DNA of 64,000 nucleotides from Panopea generosa (taxonomy: Eukaryota > Mollusca > Bivalvia > Adapedonta > Hiatellidae), in contig CM055895.1 of the NCBI GenBank assembly GCA_029582155.1, forward strand, positions 53,597,250 to 53,661,249. Reading direction: 5' to 3'. Made by a program: the position numbers and the translations under genes. Positions 10,979 to 21,840 of the stretch are shown here, one piece after another (position 1 is the first letter of the stretch; each line of letters begins with the position of its first letter). The notes below the pieces were generated by a model. It was given only the letters and a program-made list of their open reading frames with translations, had not been told where the DNA came from and searched no databases.

Positions 10979-11107
10979 GCAATGCTCTAGAAAACGGATT
11001 AAGGCAGGTGGGTAGGGAGGATGTAGTGAAGAAGACCATGTATAATGTAGAAGAAGTAGTAGATGAGCTTGAGGCTGCTGCAGCAAGAGCAACAATGGAC
11101 CAATCAG
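10979..11107 (+). CDS. ANK: Ankyrin exon 6 of window: death domain, end
   Basis: Phase 1 to phase 1, 129 nt. Translation: (G)NALENGLRQVGREDVVKK, then TMYNVEEVVDELEAAAARA and TMDQSG. The first part completes the death domain (compare vertebrate TNLVECLTKINRMDIVHLME). The Glu/Ala-rich end starts the regulatory region. Acceptor ACATTGTCAG; donor CAATCAG|GTAAGC. The donor is repeated at 11140 and 11172 within a 32-bp tandem duplication; using either would change the reading frame, because 32 is not divisible by three. Confidence 0.95.
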
Positions 11108-11176
11108 GTAAGCCCTTACAAAAGTTAACAACCAATCAGGTAAACCCTTACAAAAGTTGGCAACCATTCAGGTAAA
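11101..11176. repeat. 32-bp duplication of a 5' splice site
   Basis: CAATCAGGTAAGCCCTTACA and AAAGTT plus CAAC recur at 32-bp spacing: CAATCAGGTAAG at 11101, CAATCAGGTAAA at 11133, CATTCAGGTAAA at 11165. Each copy includes the exon end and its donor, so three candidate 5' splice sites follow the second death-domain exon. Only the first keeps the frame. Confidence 0.92.
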
Positions 11177-11642
11177 CTTTTCGAGAATGATGGTTTAATA
11201 GAGTTAAGTCTTACAGAAACTTTTTTTAACAATCCTTGCGTAAAAAATAACTAAATTTGACATAACAAAAAAAATCAAAGCAGTTACAAGGTACTTTTGT
11301 TGAACATAGTTCTATTATTTTAATAGCAGTTTAAACCGTATGACAGAAATGCTGCTGATATTTCTTTGGGGGGAAGTAAATGACATTTGTTGCAAAATAT
11401 GTACAAATAGAATTGCCAATAAATTATTGGAAATAATTGATCTATATTATGTTTGTTTGTCTGTTTGTCACCTCTCTGACTTCAGATCATATGCATTACT
11501 TATTCATGAAAATCTTGCAATAATTCCATACAATGTTACATATGTGTTAACCTACAGGGTTGTCAGTCTAGTCATAGTAACGTGTGTACTTCTCTATGAT
11601 AACATTTTTGAGATAAATATAATTTTATGACGTGTGTTTCAG

Positions 11643-11743
11643 GTTTTGACAATTTCGCAGAAGAAGTCGGCATATCTAGGGAATCGTCCTTAAAGAAAGG
11701 AATGTCTCTAGATGTACAATATGATGAAGAGGATATGTTGAAG
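11643..11743 (+). CDS. ANK: Ankyrin exon 7 of window: post-DD acidic segment
   Basis: Phase 1 in, phase 0 out, 101 nt, acceptor GTGTTTCAG and donor AAG|GTATAT. It encodes (G)FDNFAEEVGISRESSLKK, then GMSLDVQYDEEDMLK. Vertebrate ankyrins have a short Ser-rich, acidic stretch after the DD as well, but I see no residue-level match, so the call rests on phase continuity, clean splice sites and codon-like composition. It converts the reading phase from 1 to 0, which restricts the next exon to 12904 or 17902 among those seen. Confidence 0.88.
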
Positions 11744-12903
11744 GTATATATATCTAACAAACTCTTCTTTTTTTTCTCTTTTTTTTTCTTTGTTTCATAA
11801 TTTGTTTTATCTCGGACCATATCTATTTGTATCGCCGAGAATCTCTAATATTTATGTACATATTTCCTTTTTATCAAGTTCATGGTATTGAACCAGCTTT
11901 CATAGTAAAAACTTCTCCAATTCGTATTTTATTTACCCTGTAAACCTAATCACAATTCTTCCCCCTCCAGTGTTCCCTGCTATTTCTACACAGGCAGAGA
12001 ATACAAACCTGTTTAGAAATGAATTGTAATAAGAGATTGTTTTTTTTTTTTTACAATATATATATATTAGAACAACAGGCAAGTTCTTATATTTATCATT
12101 ACAAAACTATTCAAAAAGGAGTTTAACTGTTGCTGTAAAAGTTACCATTTGGTGACACTTTCCTTAGATAAGACCGCATCCGTCGTGTTGATAAAACAAT
12201 ATTATGAGTATTGAAATGTATTTAATTAACTTTGGCAACCTATTAATGCATGAACCAAAACGGTTTTATTGCAAAAAGGGAAATTGGCATTTAATGGACA
12301 AATTGACATTTAATAAAAAAAAATTTGATGGACAAATTTGGCATATAATGGACAAATTGGCATTCAATAAACACATTTTTGATGGACAAATTTTGCAAAT
12401 AATGGACAAATTGACATATAATGGCATTCAGTGAACAAACTTTTGATGGACAAATTTGGCATTTAATGGACAAATTGGCATTTAAAATAAAACAAATGTA
12501 TTCATAAAAGCTGATCATAGGTAATAAATACTTTTAAGGGGATGACACAACAATTTACTATTAAATAGCAAATGGTTATGAAAAGAAGAATATGATTTTG
12601 AAGTTGCATATTTAGATTAAATCCTAATTTAAAATGATGCTACCGAGACCACATTAATTTATTTTAAAAAAAAAAAATAAATCTTAGGTACTGTATTTTA
12701 AGTTTTATTGTTTTTTTTTGGTAAATAAGAGATCGCAAAGTTGAAAGTTGAAAGTTGAAAGTTTAAATAATTTAAAAAATATGTTACCCCAACTTAAAAT
12801 GTTTGTGAGTTTGGTCTCCCTGCATAGCTTTGTTTGCCAACTAACCAATGTAATGTATCCCAGAGTTCCCTTAGACTCATTTGCATGTTCTCTTACCCTA
12901 TAG
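11744..12903. other. Intron after exon 7
   Basis: Contains a pyrimidine-rich stretch just after the donor (11766-11790), an AT-rich tandem repeat (12283-12490) and a short GTTGAAA triplication near 12740-12760. Nothing else recognised. Confidence 0.7.
12283..12490. repeat. AT-rich tandem repeat with ATGGACAAATT core
   Basis: GGCATTTAATGGACAAATT and GATGGACAAATTTGGCAT alternate with CATTCAATAAAC-type spacers, giving diverged units that combine two related sub-repeats. Intronic; the short open frames on both strands are periodicity effects. Confidence 0.8.
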
Positions 12904-12921
12904 ATCCATGAAGACTTGGAG
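12904..12921 (+). CDS. ANK: Candidate 18-nt ankyrin microexon (IHEDLE)
   Basis: CTTACCCTATAG|ATCCATGAAGACTTGGAG|GTGAGA would encode IHEDLE in phase 0 to 0. That fits between exon 7 (ends phase 0) and the 17902 exon (starts phase 0) without disturbing the frame. The acceptor has a pyrimidine-rich tract and the donor is a good match. The residues suit the acidic context. Short matches of this kind can arise by chance in an intron, so it is a candidate only. Confidence 0.55.
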
Positions 12922-13361
12922 GTGAGAGTTATTCCCCTTTCATTCTTTGTCTTTCATCTGTAAGCCTGTTTTATGCCATGTTAGAGATTTAATGCATCAT
13001 TTTTGTTAGTCTTGTGATGATTAAAGTAATAAGTCATATGTGTGATTCTCATACAGTCATTCAATCATACCTGCAAAAATGTATATGATATACGAAGCAA
13101 TTTGTCAGTCTTAAAGCTCTGAAAGGGATTAACTCCATTTTCAACACATTACAGGTTATATCCTTTTAATGGCACAAAGTTTTTATTGATTGAGGAAGAC
13201 CTCTGAATAGATCAACTGTCCTATGGCAAGTCACTATTAAACTTTCTTATATAAAATTATATTGTTCTTTTATGCTGACATGGGCTCCAACCCACTCCAA
13301 AAGACCACCTTAGGTCACTCTGTCACAAAAGATCATATAACTGTAACTGGTGGCAGACAGT

Positions 13362-13588
13362 GATATAAGGCACAGTCTCCAGGTACTTACATCTCAATGC
13401 CTAAGTTTTAAGTTCCAGTCCCACTCGGTCCAAAAATTTCATGTAAGAAGCTTTGCCAATTACTTGAGGAAGGACAGTGGTTATACTCAGATTCATTCTG
13501 AGGTCTTCTTCCACCAATAAATCTTGGTATTTCATATATAACCTGAAATAGGTTGAAAATGGTGTTAAACCGTATTAAAAAAATATAT
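13362..13588 (+). mobile_element. tRNA-derived SINE, family B
   Basis: The best-preserved body of this family in the window: AGTTCCAGTCCCACTCGG (box B region), AAGCTTTGCCAATTACTTGA, GGAAGGACAGTGGTTATACT, CTGAGGTCTTCTTCCACCA and the 3' end GGTGTTAAACCGTATTAAAA followed by an A/T tail. Confidence 0.82.
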
Positions 13589-13904
13589 AAAAATATATAT
13601 CAAGCAATGACTTTTGGTTTCATATGAAAAAAAAAAAATCAAGAATATTTGCATCAAATTTAAGTTCAGGCTGGTCATTCTACAGTTATTCAGCCACTTG
13701 TAATTTTTTTTAACCAAATTCTGATTTTCCTGCTAATCAGTTAACAATATCAAAAATAATTACTGGTACTTTTCAACTCTTCTATAAATAATTACGGGTA
13801 CTTTTCCATAAATAATTACAGATTCCATAAATGATTGTGGATACTTTATATGCTGCCTCAAAGTGGGGGAAGCATATAGTCGCCACTTAGTCTGTGCGTT
13901 TGTG

Positions 13905-14725
13905 CGTCCCCAAGTTCTTGTCCGAGCTATTTCTCTACAACCTCTAGTTGGAATTTTATGAAACTTGCTAGGATGCATCATTAAAAAGTGCAGATGTGCA
14001 TATTGTCTTTGTGTTCCAGTGTGATGCTTTTTCACAGAGTTATGGCCCTTTGATTCTGTTGGTGACCAAATTCTTGTCCTCTCTATTTCTCTACAATCCC
14101 ATGTTGGAATTTTATGAAACTTACTAGGATGCATCACTACCAAGTGGAGATGCGCATATTGTTTTTGTGTTTTGGTTCGATGATCTTTCATGGAGTTATG
14201 GCCCTTTAATTGAGTCTGACCAAATTATTGTCCACGCTATTTCTCTACAACCCTATGTTGGAATTTTACTTACTAGGATGCAGCACTACCAACTGGAGAT
14301 GCGCATATTGTCTTGTGTTCCGGTTCAATAATTTTTCACACAATTATAGCCCTTTCATTGAGTCTGTTGGACTTCTCAGGTTGTAATTTTATGAAATTTG
14401 TTTAACATGCTTGTCATACATAGCCATGTTCATCCGTCTGTCCCCAATTTCTTATCCAGGCTATTTCTCTAGAACCATTGATTGGAATTGTATGAAACTA
14501 GCTATGATGTATCATTACCAAGAGGAGATATTTACGTTTGATGATTTTTTACAGAGTTGTGGCCCTTAGATTGTGTCTGTTACCAAATTATTTCTCATTC
14601 TAGTAGCTGGAATTTTATGAAACTTGTCAGGAAGCATCACAATCAAGAGGAGAGTGTGTATTGTGTTTTATTTCTATGATTTTTCACAGAATTATGGCCC
14701 TTTGATTCTGTCCATTACCACACAC
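13905..14725. repeat. ~150-bp tandem repeat, about 5 diverged copies
   Basis: Each unit contains TATTTCTCTACAAC, TTGGAATTTTATGAAACTTG, a GATGCATCA block, a GATGCGCATATTG block and AGTTATGGCCCTTTGATT. Units start near 13914, 14071, 14225, 14441 and 14589. The phrase set resembles repeats that I associate with mollusc genomes; the copies differ at many positions, so the expansion is old. Confidence 0.8.
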
Positions 14726-15399
14726 CATTGTTTTGATCTTAAAGAACATTGGAAGTTCAATGAGACTTGGAACATGAATAATGCAGTAGAGGTCAATGTG
14801 TGGTGGTTACATCCATTTCCCTTTACAAACAATGCAGCTACTACTCAATCAAGCACTTGTTCAGGGAGCATCCATCGGTTCCATCGATATTTTGTCCATA
14901 AATAATTATGGGTACATTTCGATAAATAATTATGGTTACTTTTCCATATCATGGATGCAAATCTGAGCTTCTGTACCTTATTTGTTTCTATGCATATAAA
15001 TAGTTAATTCAACTGTTGGTGCAAAAATTTATTACAAACCTTGAAATTTTTCATGTTATAAAATTTAGAAAATGTTTTTAAGAATAATTTGGAAGTAACT
15101 GTATTTTGACTTCAGCAAGTAGTTTTGTTTAGTGCACTCTTGAGTGCAACTAGTAACAATTTTCTCTCTATTGTTTTCTGTTCTGCTTCACATGTTTATA
15201 AATTAGTTTATTATTATTCCAAAGATCAAATTTGCAGTTCTTTAACTTGGTTTAGAAAAAAATATTGTGGAAAAATGTGGAAATTGCTCAGCTGTTTTTC
15301 AACTTTGGATTTTGACAAAAATTGAAGAACTGAAAAAATATTTGGCTCATCCTGATCACGTCATGTTTTTTTTTCAATGTTTTGTTTATTTTTTTAATG

Positions 15400-15960
15400 T
15401 CCAAACTTTAGTGTAAGCTTACGGTTTGTTTTCTTGTCCAATGTTTTGTCAGCTATAATTTTGTTAACCAATATTATGGTAACTAGAGGTTTTGTTAGCC
15501 ATAATTTTGTTAAACAATGTTGTGGTAACTAATGGTTTGTTAGCCATAATCTTGTTAACCAATGTTTGGTAACTAGCAGTTAGTTAGCCATAATTTTGTT
15601 AACCAATGTTTGGTAACTAGCAGTAGTTAGCCATACTTTTGTGATTTATTAGCCTAACATTTGTTAACCAATGTTTTGGTGTAAGCCATATTTTTGTTAA
15701 CCAATGTTTTGGTATTAGCCATACTTTTGTTAACCAATGTTTTGGTGTTAGCCATACTTTTGTTAACTAGTTATTTTGTTAGCCATATTCTGTTAACGAA
15801 TCTTTGAGTGACTAGTGTTTTGTTTGCCATTATTTTGGTTACAAATGTTTCATTAGTCATCGTTTAGGTAGAGAGTGTTTTGATAGCCACTGTTTGATAA
15901 CCAGTTGTCTGTTAATCAATGTTTTGTGAACCTGTATTATTTTAATTAGTGTATGCCACT
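15400..15960. repeat. Diverged tandem repeat with TTGTTAACCAATG core
   Basis: Repeats of GTTAGCCATAATTTTGTTAA followed by CCAATGTTTTGGTAACTAG, with units from about 30 to 60 bp and increasing divergence toward 15900. The core TTGTTAACCAA is nearly palindromic. Confidence 0.8.
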
Positions 15961-16398
15961 TGTATTTTGCTATTCTGCAGCTTGTGATTGATGCATGGGA
16001 GACCAAATAAATTTTCTTCTGCCATGACATGTTTCATGTTATTTGTTAAAATCAATTTATTCATTGTATCAGAAAGCATCATCAGTTACATGTATTTGTT
16101 TGTGGATTTGTATATATGAATTTTAATGTTTCTGTCAATAACCTTGCACAAACACCAAATGCACATACACGTTTGTTTCAGTATAGTAATCATATGGCAT
16201 GTCAAGTCATAATACAAGTAAACAAATAAAATATAGTCATTCATATTTGATTGGTTCAGTTATTTCTGTGAGAAGTTTCTTAGAAATTTTAACCAATCAG
16301 AAAGCATTGTTTACCCTCGAAGCTATATTGAATTTCAAAAGGAATGAAATGTTAAAATACTCATATATTTGAAACCTAGCCTGTGATTGAATCAAATT

Positions 16399-17395
16399 TA
16401 TGTCTTTGGTCATTTAATCTTCCCAAGGCCTGTTATAGCCTTTGATTGCTCATTTAATATACCCAAGGCCTGTTATAGCCTTTGATTGCTCATTTAATAT
16501 ACCCAAGGCCTGTAATAGCCTTTGATTGCTCATTTAATATACCCAAGGCTTGTTGTAGCCTTTGTTTGCTCATTTAATCTACCCAAGACCTGTTATAGCC
16601 TTTGATTGCTCATTTAATATACCCAAGGCCTGTTATAGCCTTTGGTTGCATATCTAATATACCCAAGGCCTGTTATAGCCTTTGTTTGCTCATTCAATAT
16701 ACCGAAGGCCTGTTATAGCTTTTGATTGCTCATTAATTGTTAATCTACCCAAGGCCTGTTATAGCCTTTGATTGCTCATTTAATATACCCAAGGCCTGTT
16801 ATAGCTTTTGATTGCTCATTTAATATACCTAAGGCCTGTTATAGCCTATGATTGCTCATTTAATCTACCGAAGGCCTGTTTTAGCCTTTTATTGCTCATT
16901 TAATCTACCAAGGCCTGTTATAGCCTTTTATTGCTCATTTAATATACCCAAGGCCTGTTATAGCCTTTTATTGCTCATTTAATATACTCAAGGCCCATTA
17001 TAGCCTTTGATTGCTCATTTAATCTACCCAAGGCCTGTTATAGCCTTTGTTTGCTCATTCAATCTACCCAAGACCTGTTATAGCCTTTGATTGCTCATTT
17101 AATCTACCCAAGGCCTGTTATAGCCTTCGTTTGCTCATTCAATCTACCCAAGGCCTGTTATAGCTTTGATTGCTCATTTAATCTACCAAAGGCCTGTTAT
17201 AGTCTTTGTTTGCTCATTCAATCTACCCAAGGCCTGTTATAGCCTTTGATTGCTCATTCAATATATCCAAGGCCTGTTATAGCCTTTGATTGCTCATTCA
17301 ATATATCCAAGGCCTGTTATTGTCTTTGATTGCACATCTCATATACTCAAGGCCTGTTATAGCCTTTAATTGCACATCTCATATACCCAAGGCTT
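16399..17395. repeat. 40-bp minisatellite, about 24 copies
   Basis: The unit reads CATTTAATATACCCAAGGCC then TGTTATAGCCTTTGATTGCT, exactly 40 bp. Variants ATAT/ATCT and GATTGCT/GTTTGCT alternate in a pattern suggestive of multi-unit copying. A SINE of family A abuts its 3' end. Confidence 0.95.
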
Positions 17396-17402
17396 GATAA
17401 AT

Positions 17403-17672
17403 TGTCTGGTTTGCTCAGTCAGTAGCTCGTCTGATTATCATCCGGGGTTGTGGTCAAGAATCCCTGCCTTGCCACAGTCTCTGTGATGATTGATATACAA
17501 CATTGTGTCTCATTATCATTTGTGTCTCACTGCTGATTCAAGTGGGAAAGTTATTAGTTACTTCTGGAAATAGGAGTGCTCAAGTACTGGTTAACTGTCC
17601 AGGATCTCAGGAAAGTGTGGTTAGGGTAACTGATTACATGGTGGCATTAAATGACACTAAATATTCAAAAAG
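17403..17672 (+). mobile_element. tRNA-derived SINE, family A
   Basis: The head TTGCTCAGTCAGTAGCTCGT corresponds to box A of the intact copy at 26379. The body has GATGATTGATATACAACATT, GATTCAAGTGGGAAAGTTAT and CTCAAGTACTGGTTAAC, and the 3' end is GACACTAAATATTCAAAAAG. Moderately diverged and without the ATCA tail. Confidence 0.85.
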
Positions 17673-17901
17673 CACAACCATTCAGGGAAACGGAAAGTGC
17701 ACAGTTCTAAGGACAAAATTAAAGTACTTCACATCCACCAAAGTACTTATCCCAATGTCTCATTATCCATGCCCACCAAGAACCTTGATGTAAAATGTTA
17801 AGAAAACTACAGCATTATGGGTAATCATATTGCCTGGAATACAACCATGGTAACTGATTCTGACAACATTGTGTAATTGTAAGTTTTACATATTTTTCAA
17901 G

Positions 17902-17992
17902 GAATCTGAATCAGCCAATGAGGAATCAGGTTCTATTTCGAGTGAGGGGGAGAGAAAAGAGATCAGAGTCGCACCACAAGCTCCAGCTGAAG
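17902..17992 (+). CDS. ANK: Ankyrin exon 9 of window: ESES acidic exon
   Basis: Phase 0 in, one base out (30 codons plus one base). Translation: ESESANEESGSISSEGERKE then IRVAPQAPAE. Acceptor TATTTTTCAAG, donor GAAG|GTAAGC. Its start phase suits exon 7 or the microexon. It is also compatible with exon 3, which ends in phase 0 with WSK. In vertebrate ankyrins, as I recall them, the residues right after UPA are KESESDQEQEEE, so this exon may be the counterpart of that segment in a new place. The identity is inferred from four residues and composition; the exon itself is better supported by splice sites and phase. Confidence 0.75.
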
Positions 17993-19269
17993 GTAAGCAG
18001 AATTTTATAATATTTATTAAATTTGGTATCATAATGAAACACAGAATAGATGAATTTGATATCATAATGAAAACAAATTAGATGAAGTTGTGTAGGTTAG
18101 TAGCTTCTAATCCAACTTAGATGTTGATCTACTTTCTGGTTCCTGGAGCAATTTCATTGGTTGAGGAAGAAGGTTAACATCTACTGATTGGTCATGGCAT
18201 TCTATGTAAAATGGAATGTTATATTTTGAAAAATCTGAGTGATTTTATTGGCTGAGAAAGTAGGACAACATGTTGGGGAATAAACCTTATTAAATTTAAA
18301 ACAGACGGCTGTGTAGGTGGGAAAGTTATATTGTGGATATTATTGTTTAGGAAAACTTCACTCTGATTTTTTTTTATCTGTTTTATTGGGTAATGAAATT
18401 AACAAAAATAAATTTGTTGTGGAGAATAAATCATGATCTCTTCAGAATAATCAAAACGTTACAAGTACTGACAACAGGGCTCCATTAAATATTCATACGC
18501 TTTCCTAATTTCTTTAATATTATTGTAGTGTTTGGTTAATTATATGCAACATTTTTTAAAAAGAACATAGAACAATGTCCAAAATATATTTTATTCTTTT
18601 ATTTGTTGCATATATAAAAATGAAATTCAATTAACAAAATGTAGTCCCTGCAGCGTATGATTTTTTTTGTGTGATATTGATCATATTTACATAGCATGGC
18701 TGTGCCTGACTGCAAATAAAAGTAAAATCCATATGGAGATACTTTTTAAACGTTATCGTAGTTAAGCATAGCCTTTTAGGCCAAGCATACCTTGGTGCTG
18801 GACATTGTTTTTCTGTAAACGTAAGCTAAGTCTGCAAATAAATGTTAGCGCCACGTTGTGTTACAAACATTGTCTTGTTTTTTGTTTTGAATATTTATAC
18901 TCTGTAAGCCTACTCTATATAACATCTATGCTTTGATCGCCAAATATGTTACATGTTATATGCTGCAATGTGTCAGTACAAGTTTGAACTGTATCTGTGT
19001 CACAAAAATGTAGTTCCTAAAGTCTTTAACTGCAGCATGGCTGTTGTACAAATAATTCTATTATTGGGAATGGATGATAACAGATGTTATGTTTTAATTG
19101 TTTATGAATATTGATGACTAGGCATTATTATGGCATTTTATCAAGTAAAGCATAAAGCTGACAACATAATTTCTTATGTTCATAAAAGCTTCAAGCTGTG
19201 CATGCAGTTTATTTGAATTAAATTCAATTATATCTAAATACTGATTGAGTCATCACAATTATCTAGGAT

Positions 19270-19610
19270 TATCAAATTAAATATCCAGGTGTGTCATGTA
19301 TGTTATCTAGAATAGTCCAGTATATCATGAGTTGATTGTTTAGGAGTTGTGGTTTATCATGTGAGTGTTCAGGTTTATCATCTACAATGTCAGGTTTATC
19401 ATTTAGGTTTGTTATGTTTATCATCCATGATTTCGGGCATATCAGGTAGCTTTGCCAGGAATATCATCAAGAATTCAGATTCATCATGTATGTTTGCCAG
19501 GTTTCATTACCTGAAGTTTAAAGTTTATCATCTAAAAAAATTTGGATTTATCATGTAGGTTTGCTTTGTATATCATCTAGAATTTCAGGTTTATCATTAT
19601 ATTCATCGAT
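19270..19610. repeat. Diverged ~40-bp repeat around GTTTATCAT
   Basis: Recurrent AGGTTTATCATCTA and ATCATGTAGGTTTGC phrases at irregular spacing. An old, decayed tandem array. Confidence 0.6.
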
Positions 19611-19854
19611 CATTCGGTATCACTATAGATATATTGTGGTTAATTGTACATTGTACATTGGACACTTTATTTGAACATATTTGCATGTTTGTATGTTTTA
19701 TAAGAACTACTTATTTAAGGATATAGGATGTTGAATGTTTGTAACTATCCTTCTGGTAATGTGTTAGATAAATTTAACTCTTACATGTTATAATATATAC
19801 TGACTTTTATTATTTGAAAATGTATTGATATATTTGATTATAAGTCACATTTTC

Positions 19855-20010
19855 TCCATTTTGGTAAATCATTAAAAAGACACAAATTATTTCCCTTTTA
19901 GTATATCATTTTTAGTCACAAATTATCTCCCTTTTAATATATCATTTTTTTAGTAAAAAATTATCTCCCTTTCAATATATCATTTAGTCACAAATTTTCT
20001 CTCATTTGAT
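19855..20010. repeat. ~36-bp tandem repeat, about 4 copies
   Basis: CACAAATTATCTCCCTTTTA followed by ATATATCATTTTTTAGT recurs four times with small indels. Confidence 0.75.
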
Positions 20011-20244
20011 AAATCATATATATCATTTGCAGTGCATAATTGTTCAGTTTATTACATCTAGTCTGTATAAACTGTTTTCTGTTATTTATTTCTCCTTGAA
20101 TGTTACCTGTTTGTCTCTTGTTGAATTATCATTTTATTATTTTTTTTTGTATTTCATCTTGTCTGTTGTTCAGGTAGTAACTGTTAGAGTAGTGTTTCAA
20201 AATGAATAGATGTGTGCTGTGTTGCTACTGGTATTTGTGGTAAT

Positions 20245-20760
20245 CCATTAAGTAACCATCTTCATTGTATGACATCACTTGTGACACCATCATTGGGCAT
20301 TTCTGCAGAATAGTTTATAGTCAGCTGTAATGATAACATCACTAAAAAGTCTTGTGACATCATCATTGGGTATTTCTGCAGAATAGTTTATAGTCAGCTG
20401 TGACATCATCATAGGGCATTTCTGCAGAATAGTTTGTAGTCAGCTGTAATGATTTCATCACCTGCGACAACAACATTGGATGTTTCTGCAGAATAGTTTA
20501 TAGTCATCTGTTATGCTGGCATCACTTATGACATTGTCATTTGGCATTTCTGCGTAATCATCATTGTCATCTGTAATGATGACATCACCAGTCCTGTGAC
20601 ATCATCATTGGGCATTTCTGCAGAATCATCAGTGTCATCTGTAATGATGACATCACCTGTGACATCATCATTGGGCATTTCTGCAGAATAGTTTATAGTA
20701 ATCTGTAATGATGACATCACTTGTGACATTGTCATTTGTCATTTCTATCGAATAGTCATA
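20245..20760. repeat. ~65-bp tandem repeat, about 8 copies
   Basis: Units contain TGTGACATCATCATTGGGCA, TTTCTGCAGAATAGTTTATA and GTCATCTGTAATGATGACAT. The repeated TGACATCA is one base from the cAMP-response element core TGACGTCA. A regulatory role is not shown by the sequence. Confidence 0.88.
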
Positions 20761-20978
20761 TTCATCTTTATTGATCATCTACTCCTCTAATCCTTATGGG
20801 GACAGGGGAGGGGTGGGAATAGTGGGGATTTTACAGTGGACTGAATGATAATACAAGTAAAACTTAAGAAGCATTATGGGTAATGAATGATAAGCAAAAT
20901 ATGATAAGATAGAAAATGAATGATTAAAAATCAATATGAAGTTAAAATTGAATATTAACATCTATTTACGCAAACCAG

Positions 20979-21164
20979 GAGACAATATGTCAATTTCGGA
21001 AGACATGATTGCCGAGATCGACGAGCGACGAAAAGTCGCCCAGCAATCAGACGAAGAAATGGAACTTACTGATAAAAAGAAAGAGGCTTATCTCGATCTA
21101 ATAATGCAAATGGATAGATATGAGGATGACCGAGAAAGTCGTTACGCTCAGAATAAACAAGAAG
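20979..21164 (+). CDS. ANK: Ankyrin exon 10 of window: charged helical segment
   Basis: Phase 1 to phase 1, 186 nt. Translation includes GDNMSISEDMIAEIDERRKV, AQQSDEEMELTDKKKEAYLD and LIMQMDRYEDDRESRYAQ. The high Glu/Asp/Lys/Arg content with regularly spaced hydrophobics suggests a helix. Acceptor AAACCAG has a weak pyrimidine tract; donor GAAG|GTATTG is moderate. If the donor is not used, the frame runs on for 21 codons to a stop at 21227-21229, so this could also be an alternative last exon. I do not recognise a vertebrate counterpart. Confidence 0.75.
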
Positions 21165-21487
21165 GTATTGATTTGAGAGCAAAAGGCAGTCATGTTGAAA
21201 AATTGGCAGCCATTTGTAAAACTGCATGATGGGATGGTTGTTTACTAACTGTTGTGTATTACCTTGCTAACGTGTTGTGGTTTTATTAATTTTAAATGTT
21301 TTAACCTGATATATTGAATTATATCACATATTAAAATTGTATAGACTTTTGTTACAAAGTATGGTTGACTTGTAGGATTCACTTTTGATGGTTGTCTCAC
21401 AATAATATACATCTTACAGTTCTTACATACTTTATCAGGCCTAGAAAATCACCTAAACAACAAATAATTGTTAAGTTAGAATTTGTC

Positions 21488-21682
21488 TTAACCCTTTACT
21501 TCATATAGACGCCTTTGGACACTTAATATAAAAGCTTTTTAACACCTCAAATATAGAAGGCTTTTGAATTATTTGGTGAATTATGTTTATATTAACTGAC
21601 AGAGTGGAAAACAGTTTAGGAACTCTTCCTGCACTGTTTTCAAAGGCCTTCTGTGATTGATATCTATGGATTAAAGTGTTAA
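21488..21682 (+). mobile_element. piggyBac-like MITE, copy 1
   Basis: Bounded by TTAA on both sides, with ends TTAACCCTTTACTT and TTAAAGTGTTAA. The interior GAATTATGTTTATATTAACT and GACAGAGTGGAAAACAGTTT matches, in opposite orientation, the element at 33961. TTAA target choice with CCC-starting terminal inverted repeats is characteristic of piggyBac-type transposons. At 195 bp it is non-autonomous. Confidence 0.75.
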
Positions 21683-21840
21683 GACAAATACGAGGTAAAA
21701 ATGAAGTTATTTGTGGAACAACAAATTTGTGAAGTATTTTAAATTTTTAGAACTCTTTATCTCAATTGTTTGTAAAAATCAAATACATTTTTTCTTCTTA
21801 AGTTTATGTTGATGAGTAAAAAATACAATGCGTCACTACA

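Larger units (their letters stand above)
12922..17901. other. Intron rich in tandem repeats and SINEs
   Basis: Holds a family B SINE (13362-13588), a ~150-bp tandem element (13905-14725), a TTGTTAACCAATG repeat (15400-15960), the 40-bp minisatellite (16399-17395) and a family A SINE (17403-17672). No additional exon with acceptor, donor and matching phase was recognised. Confidence 0.7.
17993..20978. other. Intron with three AT-rich tandem repeats
   Basis: From 18000 to 19260 nothing was recognised beyond AT-rich sequence. Then follow a TTTATCAT-type repeat (19270-19610), a TATCTCCCTTTT repeat (19855-20010) and a TGACATCATCATTGGGC repeat (20245-20760). Confidence 0.65.
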
